Source of the DNA: Candidatus Segatella papionis
GTDB taxonomy: Bacteria > Bacteroidota > Bacteroidia > Bacteroidales > Bacteroidaceae
NCBI GenBank assembly: GCA_002297965.1
Contig: DBLF01000118.1
Location: 3,772 to 20,224, forward strand
Reading direction: 5' to 3'
DNA: 16,453 nucleotides
This document shows, in pieces, positions 1 to 6,328 of this stretch; the first letter of the stretch is position 1, and every line of letters begins with the position of its first letter. The notes under the pieces were generated by a model that worked only from the letters and a program-made list of their open reading frames with translations, was not told the DNA's origin and searched no databases. The position numbers and the translations under genes were made by a program.

Positions 1-1
1 C

Positions 2-45
2 TCCGTACCATCTCCGTATCAAGTCTATACCAAGTCTAGGTTTCT
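2..45. repeat. Degenerate 11-bp tandem repeat upstream of argF'
   Basis: Four successive 11-base units can be read: TCCGTACCATC, TCCGTATCAAG, TCTATACCAAG and a diverged TCTAGGTTTCT. The period is about one helical turn, and the array abuts a large palindrome. It may be a decaying simple repeat or part of a regulatory region. The upstream gene is outside the window, so its relation to that gene is unknown. Confidence 0.4.
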
Positions 46-50
46 GCAAA

Positions 51-82
51 GTTTGCAAGGTTTGCATGCAAACTTTGCAAAC
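51..82. promoter_or_regulatory. 32-bp near-perfect palindrome upstream of argF', candidate operator
   Basis: The sequence is symmetric about 66/67 and has only one mismatched pair (g59 against t74). It is built from four copies of the word TTTGCA/TGCAAA. It ends 53 bases before the argF' start codon, where the upstream part of a promoter would lie, so an operator for a dimeric or tetrameric repressor is plausible. The unit does not resemble the E. coli ArgR box. A cruciform-forming intergenic repeat is the alternative. Confidence 0.45.
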
Positions 83-135
83 TTCTAGGCATAAAATAAC
101 ATACAACAGAAATAACAAACAAAAAATATTGCATA

Positions 136-1098
136 ATGAAGACATTCTTTAATGTAGAAGACCTTGGCGACTTGAAAGCCGCTCTCGCCGAGGCACAGGA
201 AGTGAAAGCAAACCGTTTCGGTTATCAAGAGTTGGGCAAGAACAAAACCTTGCTGATGATATTTTTCAATAACAGCCTCCGTACTCGATTGAGCACCCAG
301 AAAGCTGCGATGAACTTGGGCATGAACGTGATTGTGCTTGATGTGAATGCTGGTGCATGGAAGTTGGAGACAGAGCGTGGTGTCATCATGGATGGTGATA
401 AGAGCGAGCACTTGCTGGAGGCAATCCCAGTGATGGGTAGCTTCTGTGACCTCATCGGTGTACGTAGCTTCGCAGGTTTGAAAGACCGCGACTATGACTA
501 TGCCGAGACCATCGTCAACCAATTCGTGAAATACAGCGGTCGCCCTGTATTCGCCATGGAGACTGCCACCGTTCACCCTCTCCAGGCATTCGCCGACCTC
601 ATCACTATCGAGGAGCACAAGAAGGTGGCTCGTCCTAAGGTAGTATTGACTTGGGCACCTCACTGCCGTGCCTTGCCTCAGGCAGTGCCAAACTCTTTCG
701 CTCAGTGGATGAACGCTGCCGACGTTGACTTCGTCGTAACTCACCCAGAGGGCTATGAGCTCGACCCTAAGTTCGTGGGCAATGCGAAGGTGGAGTACGA
801 CCAGAAGAAGGCACTCGAAGGCGCAGACTTCGTCTATGCCAAGAACTGGAGTTGTCCTGGTGTGAAAGACCCATCACAGTATGGTCAGATTTTGAGCAAG
901 GACATGAGTTGGACCATCGACGACGAGCACATGAGCTGGACCAACAATGGTTGCTTCATGCACTGCTTGCCAGTTCGCCGTGGCCTCATCGTTACCGATG
1001 ATGTCATCGAGAGCAAGAACAGCTTGGTTATCCCAGAGGCAGCCAATCGTGAGATTTCAGCCGAGGTAGTGATTAAGCGCATGCTCGAATCACTCTAA
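136..1098 (+). CDS. argF': N-succinylornithine (or N-acetylornithine) carbamoyltransferase
   Basis: This enzyme transfers a carbamoyl group from carbamoyl phosphate to an acylated ornithine, in the acylated arginine pathway used by Bacteroidales. The 320 residues match the length of the B. fragilis enzyme. Visible landmarks are the carbamoyl-phosphate loop SLRTR (47-51, in place of the STRTR of ordinary transcarbamylases), Trp75 in the substrate loop, HPLQ (147-150) and HCLP (276-279). Residue 90, in GDKSEH, is the position known to decide substrate: Glu gives acetylornithine specificity (X. campestris E92), while Pro, Ser, Ala or Val gives succinylornithine specificity. Here it is Ser, so succinylornithine is the better prediction. 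The start codon is the first ATG after an A-rich leader. A terminator follows at 1128-1171, so the gene ends its transcript. The family call is firm; the exact substrate is inferred. Confidence 0.95.
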   Translation: MKTFFNVEDLGDLKAALAEAQEVKANRFGYQELGKNKTLLMIFFNNSLRTRLSTQKAAMNLGMNVIVLDVNAGAWKLETERGVIMDGDKSEHLLEAIPVMGSFCDLIGVRSFAGLKDRDYDYAETIVNQFVKYSGRPVFAMETATVHPLQAFADLITIEEHKKVARPKVVLTWAPHCRALPQAVPNSFAQWMNAADVDFVVTHPEGYELDPKFVGNAKVEYDQKKALEGADFVYAKNWSCPGVKDPSQYGQILSKDMSWTIDDEHMSWTNNGCFMHCLPVRRGLIVTDDVIESKNSLVIPEAANREISAEVVIKRMLESL

Positions 1099-1127
1099 AA
1101 AAAGACCTTTGTAATACATATTAAATG

Positions 1128-1171
1128 AAAATGCAGGAAAATGTGCCTCAAAAGCCATTTTTCTGCATTTT
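1128..1171 (+). terminator. Rho-independent terminator after argF'
   Basis: The arms at 1128-1143 (AAAATGCAGGAAAATG) and 1156-1171 pair over 16 bases with one G-T wobble, around a 12-base loop. A run of T follows. It lies 30 bases after the argF' stop codon and separates it from the next cassette. Confidence 0.8.
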
Positions 1172-1197
1172 TTTCTCTCAATCTGAGTTATTTTGCG

Positions 1198-1271
1198 TAT
1201 CTTTGTAGAAGATAAGCTGCATTCGGCAATTTGAAAGCAAGCTTTCATTGTGCTCATTTGCATTATCTTTG
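1198..1271 (+). promoter_or_regulatory. Two candidate Bacteroidota -7 elements before the DUF6057 gene
   Basis: TATCTTTG occurs at 1198-1205 and again at 1264-1271, both matching the TAnnTTTG -7 element. Neither has a perfect TTTG at 19 bases upstream. The second has TTTC at 1243-1246, 17 bases away. A palindrome, TGAAAGC-aa-GCTTTCA (1232-1247), overlaps the -33 position of the second element and could be an operator. A leader of about 90 bases then runs to the ATG at 1366. Confidence 0.5.
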
Positions 1272-1365
1272 CAAAAGACAGAAAGACAGCAACAGAATAA
1301 AAAAGAAAGAATCAAAAGAATAAATAGAAACAGAAACTAAACAGAACAATAAACCGATACTGAGA

Positions 1366-3075
1366 ATGGATGAAATAAAAAATAAACCAGGAGTACATAC
1401 ATTGATATTCTTAGGGGCAATAGCATGTTTTGTATTCTACCAATTCTTCTACCCCTACCACTTTTACTACCAAGAACAGAACCAGCTCTTTCTTGGCACA
1501 TGGGACTATGTGCTCAGCTATCTCGACAAACCGGGTTGGCTAGCCTGCTTAGCCGGCGACTTCCTCACACAGTTTTATTATTACAAAGGAGTGGGACCAG
1601 CTATCCTCACACTTGGCATTCTATTGGCTGGTTACGACATACGCCACGCATTAGAAGTGACTGGCGTGAAAGGCACATGGGTTCCATACACCGTGGCTTG
1701 CCTTGCCATGATTCTACTCGTGTTTTGCAGCTTCGACTACCATTTCCGCCTTTGCAGCGTGATAGCCTTCATCGGTGGAGCCGATGTATTCAGAACGAGC
1801 ACCAGCTCTTTCAACCGAACTGCCAAGTTTCTGAAAGAGATAGACGCTCTAGACCAAAAACTGAACCACAAAAATGGCATCGGACTCTACCACTGGGTAT
1901 TGGCATTCAATATCTTCATCACTGTCATGGTGTGCCATTGGTTTTTCGGAAGCGGCGTATGGATATATGCAGCCTTGGTGGTCTGGGGATGTATCGTGAA
2001 TTTCAAGCATCCAGGCAATCTCTTGCGCTGGGCGGCATTAATCTTGCCATTCATCCTGATGTTGCCATGCAAAAGATTGTATGGATTAGATTACGAAGAG
2101 CTCTACACCTATCCTAAAATCGGAAAGCTTTCCTTGCCACAAATGGAATGGGAAAGGACATTCGACGCAGACTTCGAATATTACCGTGGCGACTACAACA
2201 AGATTATCAACATGGCAGAGAAGGCAGAGAACCCCAACAGATACATGGTGTTCTTCTATAACTTGGTGATGGCACAAAACCATTCACTCACCACCAACCT
2301 TCTGAAGTTCAAGCATCCCGAACTTGGCTCATTCCAAATGCTAGACAAGAAGACCCCAACCATCGTATTGCATGCGCTCAACGAACTTTCGTGGACGCTT
2401 GGCGACATGGCTTCTTGCAAACGAACAGCCATCTTGGCAAACATCCAATCGCCCGACAGCAGAAGCATACGAATGGTGAAGCGATTGGCAGAAATCAACC
2501 TCGTCACTGGCGACTATGACACGGCACGCAAGTATCTGCGCATCCTGCAAAAGACGGTGGTCTGGAACAATTGGGCAGACCGTATCTTCGCTGCCTTGGG
2601 GCAGAATGCCACCCGGGAGGAACAGAGCGCTCTGCAACCCTACATCGCCAAACAGCCATTTGTCAACACACAAGATACGACACGCACGAATGACGACTAT
2701 CGCGTCATCATGCACGAATTGGCAAAGAGCAACCCAGAAAACTACATGGCCATCAACTATATGCTGTGCAGCGATCTCTTACAGAAGGACCTGAAGGCGT
2801 TCAAGAAAGACTACGACACCTTTTATCTGAAGCAAAAGAGTCCACTCTACAGCAAGTTCTACCAAGAGGTGCTCGCCATGTATCTCACCCAAACCCACGC
2901 CACTCCCGACGAATGGAAATACTACATCAAGCAGCCTCTTGCCGTAGAGAATTATCTCCATTACCAGCAGAATCCTGACAATCCTGCCTTCAGATACAGC
3001 TACTGGCGATACTACGACAAAGGGGAAAAGCCAAAAGAAGACTACAACGAGAACAACTCGGAAGTGGTGGAATGA
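1366..3075 (+). CDS. Multi-pass membrane protein with helical-repeat C-terminus, DUF6057-like
   Basis: No biochemical function is known to me. The 569-residue protein has about six hydrophobic membrane segments in its first 235 residues: roughly 11-30, 57-90, 105-125, 128-140, 176-210 and 221-235. A soluble region of about 330 residues follows. It is rich in helices, and stretches such as 372-395 (RLAEINLVTGDYDTARKYL) look like TPR repeats. The N-terminal run FFYPYHFYYQEQNQLFLGTWDY and the conserved ALNELSWTLGD (337-347) resemble the Bacteroidales family DUF6057 as I recall it. The next gene, a lipoprotein propeller, starts 51 bases downstream on the same strand, so co-transcription is likely. 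A broken second copy of this gene lies at 5877-6001. The membrane topology and family name are inferences from reading, not from a search. Confidence 0.8.
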   Translation: MDEIKNKPGVHTLIFLGAIACFVFYQFFYPYHFYYQEQNQLFLGTWDYVLSYLDKPGWLACLAGDFLTQFYYYKGVGPAILTLGILLAGYDIRHALEVTGVKGTWVPYTVACLAMILLVFCSFDYHFRLCSVIAFIGGADVFRTSTSSFNRTAKFLKEIDALDQKLNHKNGIGLYHWVLAFNIFITVMVCHWFFGSGVWIYAALVVWGCIVNFKHPGNLLRWAALILPFILMLPCKRLYGLDYEELYTYPKIGKLSLPQMEWERTFDADFEYYRGDYNKIINMAEKAENPNRYMVFFYNLVMAQNHSLTTNLLKFKHPELGSFQMLDKKTPTIVLHALNELSWTLGDMASCKRTAILANIQSPDSRSIRMVKRLAEINLVTGDYDTARKYLRILQKTVVWNNWADRIFAALGQNATREEQSALQPYIAKQPFVNTQDTTRTNDDYRVIMHELAKSNPENYMAINYMLCSDLLQKDLKAFKKDYDTFYLKQKSPLYSKFYQEVLAMYLTQTHATPDEWKYYIKQPLAVENYLHYQQNPDNPAFRYSYWRYYDKGEKPKEDYNENNSEVVE

Positions 3076-3126
3076 CAGTAAATCATTCTTCTTCTGGCTA
3101 CAACAACACAACAAAAAACGAAAGAA

Positions 3127-4614
3127 ATGAAATATATCAAAACATTACTATCTTCTGCCATGGCTGCCATGATGTTGCTTGCATCCTGCGCTCCAACCCA
3201 TGAGAACGAAGAGCAGGTGGACCACTTGCCCAATATGTTCCCTGATTACGCCGATGTGACTATCCCAGTGAACATCGCGCCGCTCAACTTCATGGTACGC
3301 GACAAGAACTTAAACAGCATCGAAGTTGTGGCAACCATCAAGCAAGGTACGAGCACACCCGAAAGCACCGACGAAAACAGCATAAGGGTTGCCGCCAAGG
3401 ACAACGTGGTGAAATTCTGCCTCAGCGAATGGAAAGACTTCCTGCAAAAAGCAGCGGGGAAAAAGATAAACGTGCAAGTATATACCCGTTCCAACCAGGG
3501 ATACTGGACAGCCTTCAAGCCTTTCACCTGGGAAGTGGCAAACGACAGCATCGACCCCTACCTGAGCTACCAACTCATAGACCCAGACTACAAGGTTTGG
3601 AACAACATCCAGATAAAAGAACGCTGCATAGAGGACTTCAAGGAGAAAGTGCTCGCCGATCACAATCTAGAAAAGAACAGTTGCATGAACTGTCACATAC
3701 CAGGAAACCAAGACCCCAACCTCAGTATGATATACCTTGCCGAGGATGGCAGAGAGGCTATACTCAGCCGTAACGGACAGATGCGCAGACTGAACATCCA
3801 GACCACAGGGATGGTGACTCCTGCCACTTACTTTGCCTTCTCGCCATCGGGCAAATACATCACTTTCTCCACCAACGACTATGAGCCTGCCTTCCATGCC
3901 TCATCAAGCCATCGAGTGGAAGTGTTTGACAAGAGGAGCGATGTATATGTTGCCGACCTCGACAACAACACCATCATCTCCTCGTCTCTCACCTGCAATA
4001 ATTCCACCCTTGCCACTTTCCCGGTATTCTCTCCCAACGGCAAGTACATCTATTATTGCGTGGCTAGCAACAAGGCCATTAAGGACGACAACATCAAGGA
4101 GCTAAAGTACGCATTGGTGCGCATACCTTTCGACGAGGCAAGCGGGAGATTCGGCAACAAGGTAGATACCCTATACAACGCTCGCTCCGTTTGTCATCCG
4201 AAAATCAGTCCTAACGGAAGATACTGTCTCTTCTCCGTAACCGACTATGGCACCTGCCCTGCTTGGCACCCAGAGGCAGACCTATATATGCTCGACCTGC
4301 AAACCAACCAGATAGATACACTCAGCATCGTGAACAGCCCGAAGAGCGACACCTACCACAGTTGGTCGCACAACAGTCGATGGTTCGTCTTCGGAAGCAA
4401 GCGTGACGATGGAGTCTATACCAAGCCCTACATCTGTTACTTCGACCGACAGGGCAAGGCTCACAAGCCATTTCTGCTGCCACAGAAGGATCCTGCCACT
4501 TACGATTTCTGCCTGAAATGCTTCAATACGCCCGAACTATCACGAGGCACGGCACCATTCGATGCCTACGACTTGCAGAACATACAGAAGAAACCATCCG
4601 AGAGCTTTAGGTAA
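3127..4614 (+). CDS. Lipoprotein with CxxCH heme motif and PD40/TolB-like beta-propeller
   Basis: The 495-residue protein starts with a type II signal peptide ending in the lipobox LLASC, with Cys21 as the lipidated residue, so it is exported and membrane-anchored. Residues 42-135 form a beta-rich N-domain. CMNCH at 186-190 is a canonical c-type heme attachment motif. From about 200 on there are propeller repeats of the PD40 type: FSPSGKYITFS (238-248), FSPNGKYIYY (301-310), ISPNGRYCLFS (360-370) and WSHNSRWFVFGS (413-424). A second cysteine pair, CLKC (462-465), lies near the C-terminus but lacks the heme-ligating histidine. Similar Bacteroidales proteins are often annotated as cytochrome c biosynthesis or TolB-like proteins; the CMNCH element is, as I recall, shared by that family. 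Whether heme is really attached is inferred. It sits between the DUF6057 gene and the chorismatase-like gene. Confidence 0.85.
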   Translation: MKYIKTLLSSAMAAMMLLASCAPTHENEEQVDHLPNMFPDYADVTIPVNIAPLNFMVRDKNLNSIEVVATIKQGTSTPESTDENSIRVAAKDNVVKFCLSEWKDFLQKAAGKKINVQVYTRSNQGYWTAFKPFTWEVANDSIDPYLSYQLIDPDYKVWNNIQIKERCIEDFKEKVLADHNLEKNSCMNCHIPGNQDPNLSMIYLAEDGREAILSRNGQMRRLNIQTTGMVTPATYFAFSPSGKYITFSTNDYEPAFHASSSHRVEVFDKRSDVYVADLDNNTIISSSLTCNNSTLATFPVFSPNGKYIYYCVASNKAIKDDNIKELKYALVRIPFDEASGRFGNKVDTLYNARSVCHPKISPNGRYCLFSVTDYGTCPAWHPEADLYMLDLQTNQIDTLSIVNSPKSDTYHSWSHNSRWFVFGSKRDDGVYTKPYICYFDRQGKAHKPFLLPQKDPATYDFCLKCFNTPELSRGTAPFDAYDLQNIQKKPSESFR

Positions 4615-4675
4615 TTGTACCTTTTCGGGGGATACTCATTTCTAGGTATTCTTGGCAGAAAGAGAGATGAAGATT

Positions 4676-4705
4676 CTTGTATATCAAGAATTATCCGTAA
4701 CTTTG
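4676..4705 (+). promoter_or_regulatory. Bacteroidota promoter for the chorismatase-like gene
   Basis: TAACTTTG at 4698-4705 fits the TAnnTTTG -7 element, with CTTG at 4676-4679, 18 bases upstream, as a near-match to the -33 TTTG. It lies downstream of an in-frame ATG at 4652 and upstream of the ATG at 4763. It therefore supports the later start and gives the third gene of the cassette its own transcript. Confidence 0.6.
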
Positions 4706-4762
4706 CATCGTTATTCAGGAATATTCCGTAACAATGCATTAAATAGGAAACAAAAGAACAAG

Positions 4763-5845
4763 ATGGACAAATACATAATCATTTCTCCGGAAACCCAAGG
4801 CTCGTTTTGCGACCGCCTGAACTTTCTGTATCTCAAACTAGGCAATTATCTCGACGCTGAACAGATGGAACATCGCTCGCTGCAATATTGCAAAGTGTTT
4901 CTCAGCGACTCGCAAAACCAAATGGCAGACTTCAAGGAGTCCCTGCTCTACCAAGAGATTCTCAAAGACACGAACCTCACCATCGTAGAGCAAACACCAC
5001 TCAACGGCAGCAAGGTGAGCCTGCTTGTAAAGACCACTGACGACGAGACACCGATACTCTTCCATAGCCTCCGACTCACCGAGGAAGAAGCTTTGGGAAA
5101 GAACTCTTACGAACAGACACAGATGCTATTCGAGAGATACCTCCATTGGATAGCCGACTACAATGCGAAGCACTCCACCAAGGAAACCGACGATGACAGC
5201 AACCAACAGCTCACGATGGAACGCAACCTCGTTAGAACATGGATATACGTCACCAACATCGACGTGAACTACCAAGGCGTGGTGGAAGCACGCAACGACA
5301 TATTCGACCAGCAGGGGCTCACAGCCGACACTCATTACATCGCCAGCACTGGCATTGGCGGCGCAACCCCTGTGCGCCATGCAGCGGTGGGCATCGACTT
5401 CCTCACCGTACCCAACATCGAGGAAACAGACAAGAAATATCTCCAGGCATTGGAGCATCTGAATCCTACCCGCGAATATGGAGTAGCCTTCGAACGTGGC
5501 ACCCGCTTGACTTTCCCAACCCATCAGCAGGGGAAGGGCAAGAAGCAGTATTTCATCTCCGGCACGGCGAGCATCGACAAGCATGGAGACGTGGTATATG
5601 AAGGTGACATAACGAGACAGACCGGCAGACTTCTGGAGAACATCGGTGCGCTGCTAAAGGATGGCGACGCAACGATGAAAGACATCCGATACTTCATCAT
5701 CTACCTACGCGACATCTCCGACTACCACACCGTGGAGACCATGATGCAGCAGCTCTATCCACAGATACCACACATCATCGTGGAAGCCAAGGTGTGCCGA
5801 CCAGGATGGCTGATAGAAATGGAATGTATCGCAGAAACAGAGTAA
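4763..5845 (+). CDS. Two-domain RidA/chorismatase-fold protein
   Basis: The 360-residue protein has a C-terminal RidA-like domain (about 262-357, FISGTASIDKHGDVVYEGD onwards, ending LIEMECIA). Its N-terminal part (about 35-90, CKVFLSDSQNQMADF) also recalls a Rid fold. The middle element VRTWIYVTNID (157-167) and IASTGIGG (193-200) match the layout of chorismatases such as FkbO, Hyg5 and XanB2, which hydrolyse chorismate. C345, R346 and E352 in VCRPGWLIEME correspond, as far as I recall, to the Cys/Glu pair of that active site. The arginine that archetypal RidA uses against imines is replaced (PHIIVEA in place of PARSCVEV), so enamine deaminase activity is unlikely. The start at 4763 is preferred over 4652 because a promoter lies between them and the conserved fold begins after it. 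The product is unproven: a chorismate-derived hydroxybenzoate is one hypothesis. Confidence 0.75.
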   Translation: MDKYIIISPETQGSFCDRLNFLYLKLGNYLDAEQMEHRSLQYCKVFLSDSQNQMADFKESLLYQEILKDTNLTIVEQTPLNGSKVSLLVKTTDDETPILFHSLRLTEEEALGKNSYEQTQMLFERYLHWIADYNAKHSTKETDDDSNQQLTMERNLVRTWIYVTNIDVNYQGVVEARNDIFDQQGLTADTHYIASTGIGGATPVRHAAVGIDFLTVPNIEETDKKYLQALEHLNPTREYGVAFERGTRLTFPTHQQGKGKKQYFISGTASIDKHGDVVYEGDITRQTGRLLENIGALLKDGDATMKDIRYFIIYLRDISDYHTVETMMQQLYPQIPHIIVEAKVCRPGWLIEMECIAETE

Positions 5846-5876
5846 TCTGACTATAATCAGCAAGCTGCAAACTGCA

Positions 5877-6001
5877 AACTACAGTCGCTTGGCGGCATTG
5901 GTCATTCCTTTCTTCTTGCTCATGCCGAAACCTTGGGACCTAGCACCCCTACCCTCACCATCAAGACCCTCAACGAATTGTTCTGGGTCTTGGGCGACAT
6001 A
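5877..6001 (+). pseudogene. Internally deleted remnant of a second DUF6057 gene
   Basis: Two pieces of the upstream membrane protein are readable in different frames. Bases 5886-5927 encode RLAALVIPFFLLMP, matching RWAALILPFILMLP (residues 221-234 of the intact protein). Bases 5945-6001 encode TPTLTIKTLNELFWVLGDI, matching TPTIVLHALNELSWTLGDM (residues 330-348), with 11 of 19 identical. Only 17 bases separate the pieces, against 285 in the intact gene, so about 268 bases have been lost. That is not a multiple of three and agrees with the frame change. Both ends of the gene are also missing. The divergence shows this was a paralogue, not a recent duplicate of the 1366 gene. Confidence 0.8.
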
Positions 6002-6020
6002 AGCAAGAAAGTACACGAAA

Positions 6021-6118
6021 TCCCTTCACCTTCACCTTTTATATGTAATCACTTGAATATCACCAAGCAACCATCAATAAATCAATAGCTTATCATAAAA
6101 AGGTGAAGGGTGAAGGGA
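6021..6118. repeat. Imperfect inverted repeat, TCACC/GGTGA type
   Basis: The left arm TCCCTTCACCTTCACCTTTT (6021-6040) and the right arm at 6098-6118 are reverse complements except for one extra G, around a 57-base interior. The interior is A/T-rich with no coding signal. It may be a small non-autonomous element or a paired intergenic repeat. It immediately follows the DUF6057 remnant, so it could mark the deletion event. Confidence 0.55.
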
Positions 6119-6150
6119 TAATTGAAGTAATGCTTCATTTGAAACAAAAC

Positions 6151-6184
6151 TAAGCCCCGACTGTATCACTACAGCCGAGGCTTA
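6151..6184. terminator. Strong hairpin, probable bidirectional terminator
   Basis: TAAGCCCCGACTGTA (6151-6165) pairs with 6170-6184 around a TCAC loop, with two internal mismatches. A/T-rich sequence flanks both sides (AAACAAAAC before, CCTTATTTATATT after). It stands between the plus-strand cassette and the minus-strand operon ending at 6329, so it can terminate both. Confidence 0.7.
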
Positions 6185-6224
6185 GCCTTATTTATATTAT
6201 ACAACGATTATCTAATTACATACC

Positions 6225-6299
6225 TTACTCTTTTTCCTTGAACATATAGAACCAACCTTCAGCATCATTGCCTTTAGTCGTTGGAGCAACTAAGACAAA
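6225..6299 (-). pseudogene. Short orphan reading frame, possible gene 3' end
   Basis: The minus strand reads FVLVAPTTKGNDAEGWFYMF followed by KEKE and a stop, 24 residues opened by an in-frame stop at 6300-6302. The composition is protein-like, with a Gly-Trp-Phe-Tyr core, but there is no start codon and no recognised family. It could be the tail of a deleted gene or chance. Confidence 0.25.
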
Positions 6300-6328
6300 T
6301 TACCCCAAACAAAAGTATCACTCATTTG

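Larger units (their letters stand above)
5846..6328. other. 483-base gap without an intact gene
   Basis: This stretch separates the plus-strand cassette from the minus-strand acyltransferase. From left to right it holds a decayed DUF6057 fragment, an imperfect inverted repeat, a strong hairpin terminator and a short orphan reading frame on the minus strand, each listed separately. It reads as a zone of gene decay. No tRNA or other RNA gene was recognised. Confidence 0.7.

Noticed and set aside
85..744. Long open frame on the minus strand opposite argF'
   Set aside because: It is antisense to a clearly conserved enzyme, with no family resemblance and low-complexity hydrophobic ends.
1425..2117. 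230-codon open frame inside the DUF6057 gene
   Set aside because: It overlaps the membrane protein in another frame, is rich in Arg, His and Pro as frame-shifted reads are, and has no recognisable domain.
4652..4762. Upstream start for the chorismatase-like gene
   Set aside because: The 37 extra residues lie over a promoter element and are not part of the fold; the ATG at 4763 is better placed.
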